DNA of 64,000 bases, from NCBI GenBank assembly GCA_017476665.1, contig JAFUZJ010000045.1, forward strand, positions 1-64,000, given 5' to 3'. The notes beneath the pieces are model-generated. The model was not told the origin of the DNA, searched no databases, and worked only from the letters and a program-made list of their open reading frames with translations. Positions 8,543 to 18,165 of the stretch are shown here, piece by piece. The stretch comes from Lachnospiraceae bacterium. GTDB lineage: Bacteria; Bacillota; Clostridia; Lachnospirales; Lachnospiraceae. The position numbers were made by a program, and so were the translations under genes. Position 1 is the first letter of the stretch; each line of letters starts with the position of its first letter.

Positions 8543-9676
8543 CTATAACACTTTGTTTCCTGCAAGTTCACGGTAGCATTGATCAAATATCGTCAAAAAC
8601 TCCCGGATCTCCCCCTCCGTCGTCAGATGGCTCAGACTGATCCGCCAGGATGACAAGGCGTTCTTTTTGTCCCGGCTTACGGCAAAAACTGCCTTAGACG
8701 GCGTCTCCTCCACGGAACAGGCTGATTTGACGGACACACAGACCCCATGCTCACTCAGTATCTGTCGAAACTGTGTCCCCTTCACACCGGCAACGCTCAG
8801 ATTCAGGATATGAGGAACCGCCTGCCCTGGACTGTTGATCCGCACCAGCGGATATTTCGACAATTCATCACGAAGAGAAACATTCAGATTCTGTATATAA
8901 GCTCTCCGTTCCTCCAAATGCTCCAACGCCGGTTTCAGAGCGGTTTCCATGGAGGCGACCAAGGCTAAGGTCGGGGTTCCGCTCCGGTATAACGATGCGC
9001 CGGTGCCACCGTGTATCAACGGCTCTATGACCAGATTTTTTCGCTTATATAACATTCCACAACCGTTCAATCCATAAAACTTGTGTGCCGTCAGACTGAC
9101 CGTGTCGATCCCCGCAAATGAAAACGGTATCTTTCCGATTGCCTGAGTTGCGTCCACATGCAATCTACAGTTTGGAAAATCCCTAAGGATCGAGACAATC
9201 TCCTCAATTGGCTGAACCACCCCCAGCTCACTGTCCACTGCGTTTACCGCCACCAGCACGGTGTCTTTTCGCAAAAGCTCTCTGAACTGTTCCAGATCGA
9301 TCCTGCCGTCACGCCCGATATTCACCAGATCGATCTCATACCCCTGCTCCTGTAAATATGTGAGCGGTCCGCTGACAGAAGGGTGCTCCAATGCCGTGGA
9401 AATCATATGCTTTCCAAGATGCCTCTGTGATCTTGCAATCCCCTTTATCGCAAGGTTATTCGCCTCGCTGGCACCGGAAGTATATATAATCTCCCCAGAA
9501 GCGATCTGTAACATGCCCGCCAGAGACATTGTTGCCTCCACCAATCTATTCTGCGCTGCGCGCCCCGCCGGATGCGCCGCGTTGGGATTGCCTATATAGG
9601 TCTGCTCCGTTTTTACAAAACAATCCAACACTTCCGGAGCAGCCGGTGTGTTGGCTGAATAATCCAAATATATCAT
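8543..9676 (-). CDS. Cysteine desulfurase (NifS/IscS family)
   Basis: 377-residue PLP enzyme that takes sulfur from cysteine as a protein persulfide for thiolated tRNA and Fe-S clusters. The PLP lysine is Lys199 in TAHKFYG; HVDATQAIGK (about 173-182) is the cofactor-ring segment; Cys320 in VKSACS is at the persulfide position. Length is normal for group I desulfurases. AAAGGAGAT lies six bases before the ATG. It follows a LysE-type gene by 28 bases and precedes the ttcA-like gene, so sulfur supply for tRNA thiolation is the likely job. Confidence 0.92.
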   Translation of the reverse strand: MIYLDYSANTPAAPEVLDCFVKTEQTYIGNPNAAHPAGRAAQNRLVEATMSLAGMLQIASGEIIYTSGASEANNLAIKGIARSQRHLGKHMISTALEHPSVSGPLTYLQEQGYEIDLVNIGRDGRIDLEQFRELLRKDTVLVAVNAVDSELGVVQPIEEIVSILRDFPNCRLHVDATQAIGKIPFSFAGIDTVSLTAHKFYGLNGCGMLYKRKNLVIEPLIHGGTGASLYRSGTPTLALVASMETALKPALEHLEERRAYIQNLNVSLRDELSKYPLVRINSPGQAVPHILNLSVAGVKGTQFRQILSEHGVCVSVKSACSVEETPSKAVFAVSRDKKNALSSWRISLSHLTTEGEIREFLTIFDQCYRELAGNKVL

Positions 9677-9704
9677 TCCTGAATCTCCTTTGCCGCCCGC
9701 AATT

Positions 9705-10319
9705 TTACCCCCATACCAGACTCACCGCACACAATACCAACGCCCCTGCCATGATCCAATTGATCACTTTTCTATGTTCATAAAATAGTTTCTGCAGCTT
9801 TGCCCCCGCAAAGAGCCATGCCAGATTACAGATTGGTCCCGTAAACGGCAAAAATACTCCCACAAGCAGCAGACTGAAAAAACTTCTGCTGTATGGAAGC
9901 ACAAAGGAACTGAGTGCTGTCATGCAGAAAAGTATAATTTTTACATTCGTCAATTGCACCAGAAGTCCCGTAAAAAAGTTGCAGTTTTTTTCTGCGTCTT
10001 TTTCTGCATTTTCATCAGCATCCTTCTCCGCACCTACTGCACTCCGCACCGTATGGACCGCCAGCCAGATGAGATATGCAGCCCCGATATACGACAGCCA
10101 TTTCACATAGTCTCCCAACACATTTCCAAGAAAATAATTGAGAAAAACACTGACAAGCGCTACAATGGCAAACCCTGTAAACAAGCCCTTCCACTGCTTC
10201 AACGCCCGTTCTTTTCCATAGTTTAGCGCTGCGTAGAGAGAACACAGATTGGCAGGTCCCGGTGTAATTCCGTTGACATAGCAATAAAACAAAAAAGACG
10301 GTATCAATCTAAAAGGCAT
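9705..10319 (-). CDS. LysE/RhtB-type amino-acid exporter
   Basis: 204-residue membrane protein with about six hydrophobic segments. The N-terminal NGITPGPANLCSLYAALNYG matches the family's GPGPNxxxxxxxxxxxG signature. A charged Asp/Glu/Lys-rich cytoplasmic loop lies at about 95-110. The family exports lysine, threonine, homoserine or cysteine derivatives. Lying next to a cysteine desulfurase gene makes a cysteine-related substrate possible, but that is inference. It is 25 bases downstream of the HD-GYP gene. Confidence 0.85.
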   Translation of the reverse strand: MPFRLIPSFLFYCYVNGITPGPANLCSLYAALNYGKERALKQWKGLFTGFAIVALVSVFLNYFLGNVLGDYVKWLSYIGAAYLIWLAVHTVRSAVGAEKDADENAEKDAEKNCNFFTGLLVQLTNVKIILFCMTALSSFVLPYSRSFFSLLLVGVFLPFTGPICNLAWLFAGAKLQKLFYEHRKVINWIMAGALVLCAVSLVWG

Positions 10320-10344
10320 AATCTCATATTCCCTGCATTTCCCC

Positions 10345-11235
10345 TTAATATTTCACCTTTTCCGGTATACATCTCTCCAGTTCTTCCTTCGGAATGGTGA
10401 GAAAGACCTCCACCAGCTCCGCATCCAGCTGCGTCCCTGCTACTTCTTTGATGATCCTGATTGCATCCTCATGGGTGCGGGGCTCCTTGTAAGAGCGCCG
10501 CATCGTGATGGCAGAGTAGGTATCTGCAATGGCAATGATCCTTGCCGCAAGGGGGATGTCCTCCCCTTTTACCTTATAGTATCCTTTTCCGTCCATCCTC
10601 TCATGATGGTACAGGATCCAATCCGCAATATCATCAAAAGTGTGCAGCGGCTTTAAAATCTTTACGCCCACCTTCGGATGCGAGCGCATGATCTCCCACT
10701 CTTCATCTGTCAGCTTTGCGGGCTTGTTCAAAATTGCCTCCGGCACGCCAAGCTTTCCCACATCATGCATTAGCGCTGCGTACTCCAGACTGACCGCATT
10801 GATGTCCTTCTTCACCGCGCCGGGCAGATACCGGTAAAACAGCATGGTGATCTCCTGCACATGCCGACTGTGTCCGTTCAGGTTGGGATCTCTGGCATCA
10901 ATGACACCCACCAGCACTTCCGCAATGTCAATACTTCGTTCCTTTGCCGTAGCCAGCAGATTGAACATCAGTGTGAGTACGATCGCCACAAACACGCTTC
11001 CGCCGAACAGGATCATCGCCATCATCATATCCGGTTTGGAAAAAATTGCAATGAATAAATATCCGATCAGGAAAAAGATAAGCAACACAAGCGCCACATA
11101 CTTCCACGCCCTGTCCCTCCGGCTGCCGGAGGACAGGACGTCATGTGTGTTACGCAGAAAATAGATATATCTGATAATATTTGTGATCATCAAAAGAGAA
11201 CCTATGATGATAAATATCAGGATAATTGTTTGCAT
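10345..11235 (-). CDS. Membrane-anchored HD-GYP-type phosphohydrolase
   Basis: Three N-terminal transmembrane helices (about residues 2-25, 45-65 and 72-95) are followed by an HD domain: HSRHVQE, LMHDVGKLGVPEAIL, RSHPKVG, HHERMDGKGYY and IAIADTYSA. This is the HD-GYP layout, with Tyr in place of the last Pro of GYP. Such proteins hydrolyse cyclic di-GMP; whether this one does is not certain. Start choice: the frame extends to 11283, but a TGGTATAAT promoter box lies at 11266-11274, so the message begins downstream of that codon. AGGAG is eight bases before the ATG at 11235. Confidence 0.85.
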   Translation of the reverse strand: MQTIILIFIIIGSLLMITNIIRYIYFLRNTHDVLSSGSRRDRAWKYVALVLLIFFLIGYLFIAIFSKPDMMMAMILFGGSVFVAIVLTLMFNLLATAKERSIDIAEVLVGVIDARDPNLNGHSRHVQEITMLFYRYLPGAVKKDINAVSLEYAALMHDVGKLGVPEAILNKPAKLTDEEWEIMRSHPKVGVKILKPLHTFDDIADWILYHHERMDGKGYYKVKGEDIPLAARIIAIADTYSAITMRRSYKEPRTHEDAIRIIKEVAGTQLDAELVEVFLTIPKEELERCIPEKVKY

Positions 11236-11265
11236 CCATCTATCTCCTAGTATTTTGATAGGAAT

Positions 11266-11294
11266 ATTATACCACCGTACCATACAAAAATAAA
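11266..11294 (-). promoter_or_regulatory. Extended -10 promoter for the HD-GYP gene
   Basis: On the minus strand TGGTATAAT (11274-11266) is a perfect extended -10. A weak TTTATT -35 lies 17 bases upstream. It sets the message start near 11259 and decides the start codon of the HD-GYP gene. It overlaps the tail of the terminator that ends the upstream tryptophan transporter unit. Confidence 0.7.
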
Positions 11295-11323
11295 AGCCCT
11301 AATGCAGAAAAATAATTGGCTTT
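11286..11323 (-). terminator. Terminator of the trpD-transporter operon
   Basis: On the minus strand AAAGCC pairs with GGGCTTT across an 18-base loop and is followed by TATTTTTG. The first arm overlaps the stop codon of the last ATPase gene. The stem is short, so it may be leaky. Confidence 0.55.
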
Positions 11324-12110
11324 ACACCGACAAAAGAATCCTGTCATTGTCCAACTTTTTCCCTGCACCCGCATGAAATTTCTCCATCAAACTCTCAACT
11401 GTCAGACTCTTTCGCTCTTCGCCCTCCACGTCATAGACGATGCCGCCGTCATCCATCATCAGCGTCCGATTCCCCAGATCCAATGCATTCTGCATATTGT
11501 GTGTCACCATAAGTGTCGTAATCTTATGCTCCCGCACGATCTCATCTGTGATCTTCAGCACTTTCTCTGCCGTAGCCGGATCCAGCGCTGCCGTATGTTC
11601 ATCCAGAAGCAGGAGCTTCGGCGGAACCATCGTCGCCATGAGCAGTGTCAGTGCCTGTCTCTGTCCTCCCGACAAAAGCCCCACCGGATGCGTCATGCGG
11701 TCCTCCAACCCGATCTCCAGTCTGGAGAGCTGTTCCCTGAATTTCTTTCTGTCCTTTGCCGTCATGTGGGAAAGCCAACCGCCGGAACCAGCTGCCAGCG
11801 CCAGATTCTCCTCTATGGTCATCCCCGGCGCGCTCCCGCGCATAGGATCCTGATACAGTCTTCCGATGTCTTTCGCCCGGACATGCTGCGGCAAAAAGGT
11901 AATATCTTTTCCGCCCAGTTCGATCCGTCCGCTGTCAGTCAGGAAATCCCCGCAGATGGCATTAAAAAGAGTAGACTTTCCCGCCCCGTTGGAACCGATG
12001 ATCGTGGCAAAATCTCCGGGTTTTAAGTGCAGCGATAATTCCCGGATTGCCTTTTTTTCATTCACGGTTCCGGGATTAAAGATCTTGGATATGGATGTGA
12101 TCCTAAGCAT
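11322..12110 (-). CDS. trpZ: TrpZ-type ABC importer ATPase, second copy
   Basis: 262-residue ATPase from the chosen start: Walker A GSNGAGKST, signature LLSGGQRQ, Walker B LLLLDEHTAALD and switch His MVTHNMQNAL. The family energises import of aromatic amino acids with a TrpX-type lipoprotein and TrpY-type permease. The frame opens earlier (12152), but GGAGGCGGGAGAAG before the ATG at 12110 gives the homologous MLRITSISKIF start. That ATG overlaps the permease stop by eight bases, which suggests translational coupling. Last gene of the T-box operon. Specificity for tryptophan is inferred from the upstream T-box. Confidence 0.85.
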   Translation of the reverse strand: MLRITSISKIFNPGTVNEKKAIRELSLHLKPGDFATIIGSNGAGKSTLFNAICGDFLTDSGRIELGGKDITFLPQHVRAKDIGRLYQDPMRGSAPGMTIEENLALAAGSGGWLSHMTAKDRKKFREQLSRLEIGLEDRMTHPVGLLSGGQRQALTLLMATMVPPKLLLLDEHTAALDPATAEKVLKITDEIVREHKITTLMVTHNMQNALDLGNRTLMMDDGGIVYDVEGEERKSLTVESLMEKFHAGAGKKLDNDRILLSV

Positions 12111-13065
12111 CTTCTCCCGCCTCCTTTTCCGTTTCCCCGGCGCTTCGTACACGCCCGGCCCCCAGTCTCCGCCTGATCGTAGGCCACTGCTTCTTCAGGT
12201 ACGGAACCGAAATTGCCAGAATGACGATCACCGATGACACGAACTTCAGCATGAATGCCGGCATATGAAACCGCAGAGCAATCGTGTAGACCAGCCGGAA
12301 AATAAATGCCCCCAGCACAACGCCCACCGCTCTGGTGAAGATTCCTCCTCTGCCCAGTACCGTTCCTCCGATCAGCAGCGATGCCAGCGCCACTGTCAGC
12401 ATACCGGTTCCGATATTGATGTCCACCGATTTCTGCGACTGGGCCAGCAGACATCCCGAAAGCCCGGTAAAAGCATTTGCCACGCAAAGTCCCACCGTAG
12501 TCGTAAACACCGGATTGATGGAAGAAGACTTCACCATATCCGGATTGTTCCCCGTAGCGCGGATGGCCAGACCCAGCCTGGTATTCAGGAAAAATACCAG
12601 AAAGCCCACGACCGCAGCCACTGCAAGGAACGCCACCGCCAAGGTAGAATATCCCTTGCAGGGAGTCTTTGCCAGCAGGTCCTTCATCAGCGTAAACACC
12701 GTCGTCGTCTTATTCATATTCAGCAGGGACGATCCGCCCATCACGGCAATGTTCACCGAATAAAGCGCGGTATTCACAATGATCCCGGCCAGCAGACTAT
12801 CGATTCCCATCCGGGTCTGCAGCAGAGCCGTCACCAGCCCGGAGCCCATTCCAGCCCCCATGGCTGCCGCGATCGACAGATACGGGTGCCCGGAGATGGC
12901 CACCACAGCGCCCACCGCGGCCCCCAACGTAAAACAGCCGTCTGTAGACAGATCACATACATTTAACATGGTATAACTCAAAAAAAGTGCCAATACAGTC
13001 AAAGAACAGATCAGCCCTAATTCCAGGGCTGTCTGTCCAAGTGTAAGTGCAGTTGATAGATTCAC
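12103..13065 (-). CDS. trpY: TrpY-type ABC importer permease, second copy
   Basis: 320-residue integral membrane permease of the branched-chain-amino-acid/ribose permease group (BPD_transp_2), with eight or more hydrophobic segments. Conserved TDGCFTLGAA and the GNNPDMVKSSSIN loop match the coupling region of TrpY-type permeases. It is paralogous to the permease at 15.0-15.9 kb. It starts 24 bases after the lipoprotein gene and overlaps the ATPase gene by eight bases. Confidence 0.87.
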   Translation of the reverse strand: MNLSTALTLGQTALELGLICSLTVLALFLSYTMLNVCDLSTDGCFTLGAAVGAVVAISGHPYLSIAAAMGAGMGSGLVTALLQTRMGIDSLLAGIIVNTALYSVNIAVMGGSSLLNMNKTTTVFTLMKDLLAKTPCKGYSTLAVAFLAVAAVVGFLVFFLNTRLGLAIRATGNNPDMVKSSSINPVFTTTVGLCVANAFTGLSGCLLAQSQKSVDINIGTGMLTVALASLLIGGTVLGRGGIFTRAVGVVLGAFIFRLVYTIALRFHMPAFMLKFVSSVIVILAISVPYLKKQWPTIRRRLGAGRVRSAGETEKEAGEDA

Positions 13066-13089
13066 GTCGCACCTCCGTCCGATTCTGTT

Positions 13090-14229
13090 TTACTGAAAGC
13101 TCTCCGCCGTAGTGATTTCCTGTACCTTAGTACAATATGGTGCAAACGCCGTCTTGATGGTTTCAAAGTCAAATCCTACCGCCGCACAGGTCTCTGTATT
13201 TACTGTGGCAGTACCGTTGTCAAACGTCCTCACTGCCGTCGTAGCAGGATCCGCACCGTTCACCAGCACATCCACGATCATATCGGCAGTTTCTCTTCCC
13301 AGGTTTGCGTAATCCACGCCATATCCCAGGAACGCACCGTTCAGTGCGAAAGAATCCGCACCGGTATAATGAGGGATCTTCGCGTCCGCCAATGTTTCAT
13401 AAATGGAAAGTTCAGCCGTCATGATCGTATTGTCCGTAGGGGTGAAAATTGCATCCACGCCGTCCGTTACAAATGCCTGCGCTGCCAAAAGTACTTCATC
13501 ATTTGTGGTTCCGGTGTGCTCTACATATGCAATCCCTTTTTTGTCCAGATAATCCTTTGCGGAAACGATTGCACCGGTAGAAGCATCCTGTCCCAGATCG
13601 TACATCAGACCGATCTTATCCGCATCGGGATTTGCCGCAAAGATCAGGTTCATGATCGCTGTCGTGTCCAGGTAGTCGCTAGTGCCAGTCACATTTGCAC
13701 CGGGTGCTTCCATAGACTCTACCAGCCCTGCGCCTACAGGATCCGACACTGCCGCGAAGATCACCGGCGTCTTACTCTCCTCTGTGGCAGCCTGCATCGC
13801 CATGGCAACCGGCGTAGCCACGCCCACCATCAGATCCACCTGATCCGCCTCAAAGTTGGAAATGATCTGGTTCATAACCGCTGCATCCGTGTTACAGTTA
13901 TCCAGGGAAACCTGGAATGTCACACCCTTCTCAGCGCCCGCCTCGGCAAGCCTTGCCTGAATATTCTCCACGATCTGATTCAGAGAAGCGTCGTCCACAT
14001 AATTGCAGATACCCACTTTATACACTGTAGCATCTGCACCTGTGCCGCTCCCGTTTCCGTCAGAACCAGCGGTCGAAGCGGTCTGCTCTGCCTGGCTGCT
14101 CTGCTGCACATTTCCCTGTTCCTGCGCACCACAGCCTGCAAGTCCCATAGTCATTCCCAGGGTCATAGCAGCTGCCATAATAACTACGCCCACTCTTTTT
14201 CCCATTAATTTGCTACCTGTTTTTCTCAT
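13090..14229 (-). CDS. trpX: TrpX-type substrate-binding lipoprotein, second copy
   Basis: 379-residue ABC_sub_bind (PF04392-type) protein. The signal peptide ends in lipobox LAGC with the lipidated Cys33, followed by a Ser/Gly/Thr-rich linker to about residue 65. The two-lobed domain begins at YKVGICNYVDDASLNQIV. GAGGAG lies six bases before the ATG. It captures substrate, inferred to be tryptophan, outside the membrane for the permease and ATPase encoded directly downstream. It is clearly diverged from the other TrpX in the operon, so the two importers may differ in ligand. Confidence 0.87.
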   Translation of the reverse strand: MRKTGSKLMGKRVGVVIMAAAMTLGMTMGLAGCGAQEQGNVQQSSQAEQTASTAGSDGNGSGTGADATVYKVGICNYVDDASLNQIVENIQARLAEAGAEKGVTFQVSLDNCNTDAAVMNQIISNFEADQVDLMVGVATPVAMAMQAATEESKTPVIFAAVSDPVGAGLVESMEAPGANVTGTSDYLDTTAIMNLIFAANPDADKIGLMYDLGQDASTGAIVSAKDYLDKKGIAYVEHTGTTNDEVLLAAQAFVTDGVDAIFTPTDNTIMTAELSIYETLADAKIPHYTGADSFALNGAFLGYGVDYANLGRETADMIVDVLVNGADPATTAVRTFDNGTATVNTETCAAVGFDFETIKTAFAPYCTKVQEITTAESFQ

Positions 14230-14252
14230 AATTTTCTCCTCTCTTTTTTGCC

Positions 14253-15047
14253 TTAATTCAGCATCATCCTGTCATTTGCAAATTCTCCGCCACTGGCTTC
14301 TTCAAATTTTGCAAGCAGGTCTTTGACATGCAGCCCCTTTTTCTCCTCGCCCTTCACATCGTAAATGATGCGCCCTTCATGCATCATGATCAGACGGTTT
14401 CCATGTGCAATGGCATCCTTCATATTGTGTGTGATCATCACGGTTGTCAGATTGTCTTTCTGCACAATTCGCTCCGTTGCCTCCAGCACCTTGGCCGCAG
14501 TCTTGGGATCCAAAGCAGCAGTATGTTCATCCAAAAGCAAAATTTTAGGTTTTTTCAAAGTTGCCATGAGCAGCGTCAACGCCTGCCTCTGTCCGCCGGA
14601 GAGCAGTCCCACCTTGGTCGTCAACCGATTTTCCAGTCCCAGCTCCAAAATTTTCAGGCTCTCGCGATACGCCTCCCGCTCCTTCGCCGTAATGCCTACC
14701 CGCAAGCCTCTGGGTTGCCCTCTTCTGGCTGCCAGCGCAAGATTCTCTTCAATCTGCATGCTGGCTGCGGTACCGGTCATGGGATCCTGGAAAACCCTTC
14801 CAAGAAATGCCGCCCGTTTGTGCTCCGCCAGTCTTGTCACATCTTTGCCATCTATCACAACACTGCCTTTATCCACAAACCAGGTTCCGGCAATGGCGTT
14901 CAGCGTGGTAGATTTCCCCGCGCCGTTTCCGCCGATCACCGTCACAAAATCCCCCGGCTCCAGATGCAGATCCAAACCGTTTAAAGCTACTTTCTCATTC
15001 ACAGTCCCCGCATTAAATGTCTTGTAAATAGAATTCAGTCTAAGCAT
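14253..15047 (-). CDS. trpZ: TrpZ-type ABC importer ATPase, first copy
   Basis: 264 residues from the chosen start. Walker A GGNGAGKST, signature LLSGGQRQ, Walker B ILLLDEHTAALD and switch His MITHNMKDAI are all canonical. AGGAGGT lies seven bases before the ATG at 15047, and that ATG overlaps the permease stop codon by eight bases. The longer frame from 15074 lacks a ribosome site. Paralogous with the ATPase at 11.3-12.1 kb over its whole length. Confidence 0.87.
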   Translation of the reverse strand: MLRLNSIYKTFNAGTVNEKVALNGLDLHLEPGDFVTVIGGNGAGKSTTLNAIAGTWFVDKGSVVIDGKDVTRLAEHKRAAFLGRVFQDPMTGTAASMQIEENLALAARRGQPRGLRVGITAKEREAYRESLKILELGLENRLTTKVGLLSGGQRQALTLLMATLKKPKILLLDEHTAALDPKTAAKVLEATERIVQKDNLTTVMITHNMKDAIAHGNRLIMMHEGRIIYDVKGEEKKGLHVKDLLAKFEEASGGEFANDRMMLN

Positions 15048-15951
15048 TTCCGGCACCTCCTTTTCTTTTTGCATTCAGATGAGGTATTGCCAAAAAGACC
15101 GCAACGATCGCAGCGGAAACCAACTTCAGGTCATTCGCATTCAATCCCAGCCATAGCACGACCTGTAATACCAGATAATAAATCACGCCGCCGCAAGCCA
15201 CAAATGCAAGCTTAAAAGCAAAATTACTCTGTATTTTTCCAAACAGTACCTGCGAGATGATGACTGCAGCAAGACCGATCACAATAGCGCCGCGTCCCGC
15301 ATTGATATCTGCAAACCCTTGATACTGTGCATATAATCCGCTGGCAAACGCCACAATGCCATTGCTGATCATCAGACCTAAAATCTTGGTCACATCCGTG
15401 TTGATCCCCTGCGCTCTGGACATATTGGGATTCGAACCGGTGGCCCGGATCGCAGATCCAATCTCTGTCCCAAAAAACCAATATAAGATTGCGATCAACA
15501 CCACAATAATCACAGCAACGATCAAGATGGTATTTTGATAGACCGGGACATTCTTGATATAACGCAGGGAGACCAGTAAATGAAACTTGTCAACATTGAT
15601 CGCCTGGTTTGCCTTATTGTCCATAATTCGCAGGTTGACGGAATAAAGTCCCAATTGTGAAAGGATTCCCGCCAAAATGGCAGGGATTCCCATAAATGTA
15701 TGCAAAAATCCCGTGACAAATCCTGCAAGCATTCCCACCAAAAACGCCACCGTAAGAGCCAACCATACAGGATAACCCTTCAACATCATCATGATACAGA
15801 CAGCTCCCCCGGTACACATGGTACCGTCCACCGTCAGATCAGCCAGATCCAAAAGCTTATAAGTAATGTAAACACCAATGGCCATGATCCCCCAGATCAG
15901 CCCCTGTGCCACAGCACCCGGAAGCGCTGTCAATAAATTCATAATATTCAC
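15040..15951 (-). CDS. trpY: TrpY-type ABC importer permease, first copy
   Basis: 303-residue membrane permease of the same group as the second copy. LADLTVDGTMCTGGAVC and the coupling loop GSNPNMSRAQGINTDV align with the paralogue. It ends in a basic KRKGGAGNA tail whose codons also form the ribosome site of the ATPase gene. It lies 17 bases after the lipoprotein gene. Confidence 0.87.
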   Translation of the reverse strand: MNIMNLLTALPGAVAQGLIWGIMAIGVYITYKLLDLADLTVDGTMCTGGAVCIMMMLKGYPVWLALTVAFLVGMLAGFVTGFLHTFMGIPAILAGILSQLGLYSVNLRIMDNKANQAINVDKFHLLVSLRYIKNVPVYQNTILIVAVIIVVLIAILYWFFGTEIGSAIRATGSNPNMSRAQGINTDVTKILGLMISNGIVAFASGLYAQYQGFADINAGRGAIVIGLAAVIISQVLFGKIQSNFAFKLAFVACGGVIYYLVLQVVLWLGLNANDLKLVSAAIVAVFLAIPHLNAKRKGGAGNA

Positions 15952-15968
15952 GGATCATTCCTCCCAAA

Positions 15969-16988
15969 TTATTCCGCGATTGCTACATATCCCTCCGGAA
16001 TCTGGATGTTCATAGCCTCACATCTGGATGCAACATATTTCTTAGTTACATTCGGTGCATACTGGATCTCCATGGTGGATACATCAGCGCCGTTCACCAA
16101 TACTTCATATGCCATCAATCCGGTCTGATATCCCAGATCATAATAGCTGATGGAAAGAGTCGCCACGCCGCATCCTGCACAGATCCCTTCTTCTCCTGCA
16201 ACCACAGGAATTTTCGCGGGCTCACAGATATTGTTGATCACCTCGGTGGCTGCGGCTGCCGCATTGTCTGTCGGGATATAGATCACATCCACATTTGCCA
16301 CCGCATTGGTACATACGGAAGCGATATCGTTGGAATCTGCAAACGCATATTCCTGGCAGGTATAACCCAGCTTTTTCAGCGCCTCTTCCATCACCTGGAT
16401 CTGATATACAGAGTTCGCCTCCGCCGAGCAATAGATCATGCCTATGGTCTTTGCATCCGGGAACAGCTCTTTCAAAAGCTGTGCCTGCTCCTCCAAAGGA
16501 GCCAGATCAGAGGTTCCGGATATATTGGCTCCGGTGGTTCCTGTCCAATTGTCGATCTGCAGTGCAGTTGCATAATCCGTAACGGAGGTTCCCAGGATTG
16601 GGATCTGATTCGTCGCGGCTGCTGATGCCTGAAGCGGTGCCGTCGCATTTGCCAGGATCAGATCCACATTAGAAGATACAAACTGATTGGCAATGGTTGC
16701 ACAGGTCGCGGAATCTCCCGAAGCATTCTGTTCATCGAAAGTCACCTGGCTTCCCAGTTTCTCTGTCAGAGCTGTCTTAAAACCGTTTGTCGCAGCATCC
16801 AGTGCCTCATGCTGAACCAGCTGACAGATACCGACCCTGTAAGTTTTTCCATCGGTTCCTGTACTGCCGTCTGCCCCATTTCCGGTTCCTGCCGCAGCGT
16901 TTCCTGCGCTCCCTGCATTCCCGCATCCTCCAAGCATTCCGACCGCCATTACAGCGCTCAACATCAGTGCAAGTACTTTCTTTTTCAT
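15969..16988 (-). CDS. trpX: TrpX-type substrate-binding lipoprotein, first copy
   Basis: 339-residue ABC_sub_bind lipoprotein. Signal peptide with lipobox LGGC (Cys22), a Gly/Asn/Ala-rich linker, then YRVGICQLVQHEALDAA at the start of lobe 1. GISGTSD-like and PTDNAAAAA segments match the ligand-cleft regions of the family. AGGAGGAG lies before the ATG. It follows trpD by 74 bases in the T-box operon. Confidence 0.87.
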   Translation of the reverse strand: MKKKVLALMLSAVMAVGMLGGCGNAGSAGNAAAGTGNGADGSTGTDGKTYRVGICQLVQHEALDAATNGFKTALTEKLGSQVTFDEQNASGDSATCATIANQFVSSNVDLILANATAPLQASAAATNQIPILGTSVTDYATALQIDNWTGTTGANISGTSDLAPLEEQAQLLKELFPDAKTIGMIYCSAEANSVYQIQVMEEALKKLGYTCQEYAFADSNDIASVCTNAVANVDVIYIPTDNAAAAATEVINNICEPAKIPVVAGEEGICAGCGVATLSISYYDLGYQTGLMAYEVLVNGADVSTMEIQYAPNVTKKYVASRCEAMNIQIPEGYVAIAE

Positions 16989-17062
16989 AATTTTTCTCCT
17001 CCTTTATGCCTTTCTTGTTTTGTATCTATGAGCAACAGGTGAACCTGTTATCTCCATTATTC

Positions 17063-18085
17063 CTATTCCGGTCTGTTGCTGACCTCAATCACCTTTTCCA
17101 GCGTCTCATAAGCCTTGCCGCTGTCGATCAGTTCAGCCGCCAGCTTGATTCCCTCCGCCATGCTGTCCGCTTTGCCGCCAATGTACAGGGAAGCTCCCGC
17201 ATTCATGAGCACCGCATCACGTTTCGGTCCCTTCTCACCTTTCAGAATGGCTCTTGTAATCTCCGCATTCTCCGCAGGTGTACCGCCTTTCAGATCCTTT
17301 TTGCTACAGCGCTGCAATCCGAAATCTTCCGGCGTGATCACGGTTTTACGGTACCAGCCGTCCTTGATCTCGCAGACCGTAGTGGGTGCGCTCATAGAAA
17401 TCTCATCCAGTTTGTCCTGTCCGTATACCACCATACCGCGCTTTACGCCAAGACTGATCAGTACCTGCGTCAGCGGCATCACCAGATACTCATCATATAC
17501 ACCCAGAAGCTGCATACTGGGTTTTCCGGGGTTGGTCAGCGGTCCCAGAATGTTAAACACGGTCCGGAAACCAAGCTCCTTTCGGATTGCTCCCACATAC
17601 TTCATGGAAGTGTGATACTTCTGTGCAAAGAAGAAGCACATCCCCGCTTCCTTCAGCAACTCTACACAGCGCTCGGGGCTCTGCTGGATATTCACGCCCA
17701 GCGCCTCCAGGCAATCCGCCGTACCGCACAGGGAAGATGCTGCTCTGTTTCCATGCTTGGCAACCTTCATGCCGCCTGCTGCCGCCACCAGTGCAGATGT
17801 GGTGGAAATATTGAAGCTGCCCGCATTGTCTCCTCCGGTGCCCACGATCTCAAAAATATCCATGCCTGTTTCCACCTGAGTCGCATGTTCCCGCATAGCA
17901 GCAGCACAGCCTGTGATCTCATCCGTGGTCTCAGCTCTCGCACTCTTCGTGGATAGCGCAGAAAGAAATGCCGCATTCTGTGTCGGTGTGGTCTCCCCGC
18001 TCATGATCTCATTCATCACGGCATAGGCCTCATCATAAGTCAAGTCCTCCTTGTTGACAATCTTCACGATCGCTTCTTTGATCAT
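17063..18085 (-). CDS. trpD: Anthranilate phosphoribosyltransferase
   Basis: Joins anthranilate and phosphoribosyl diphosphate in the second committed step of tryptophan synthesis. Motifs are complete: [33 protein letters not shown] and [10 protein letters not shown]. 340 residues, normal length. Start choice: the frame opens at 18124, but GGGAGG lies eight bases before the ATG at 18085, and the earlier codon abuts the leader terminator. It is the first gene behind the tryptophan T-box and is separated from the other trp synthesis genes, which are not in the window. It is followed by tryptophan-type importers rather than trpC. Confidence 0.94.
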   Translation of the reverse strand: MIKEAIVKIVNKEDLTYDEAYAVMNEIMSGETTPTQNAAFLSALSTKSARAETTDEITGCAAAMREHATQVETGMDIFEIVGTGGDNAGSFNISTTSALVAAAGGMKVAKHGNRAASSLCGTADCLEALGVNIQQSPERCVELLKEAGMCFFFAQKYHTSMKYVGAIRKELGFRTVFNILGPLTNPGKPSMQLLGVYDEYLVMPLTQVLISLGVKRGMVVYGQDKLDEISMSAPTTVCEIKDGWYRKTVITPEDFGLQRCSKKDLKGGTPAENAEITRAILKGEKGPKRDAVLMNAGASLYIGGKADSMAEGIKLAAELIDSGKAYETLEKVIEVSNRPE

Positions 18086-18124
18086 AATTCCAGCCTCCCT
18101 TGTTTTGTTTGAAAAATTGTGCAT

Positions 18125-18165
18125 AAAAAAGTCCCTGACAGAGAACTGACTTCTCTGTCAAGGAC
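18125..18165 (-). terminator. Attenuator terminator of the T-box leader
   Basis: On the minus strand GTCCTTGACAGAGAA pairs with TTCTCTGTCAGGGAC (one mismatch) around a five-base loop and is followed by TTTTTT. It lies 40 bases before the trpD start. Confidence 0.93.

Noticed and set aside
12265..14208. Long plus-strand frames opposite the second TrpXYZ genes (12265-12966, 13369-14208)
   Set aside because: Arg/His/Cys/Pro-rich mirror frames of well supported genes, without promoter or ribosome site.
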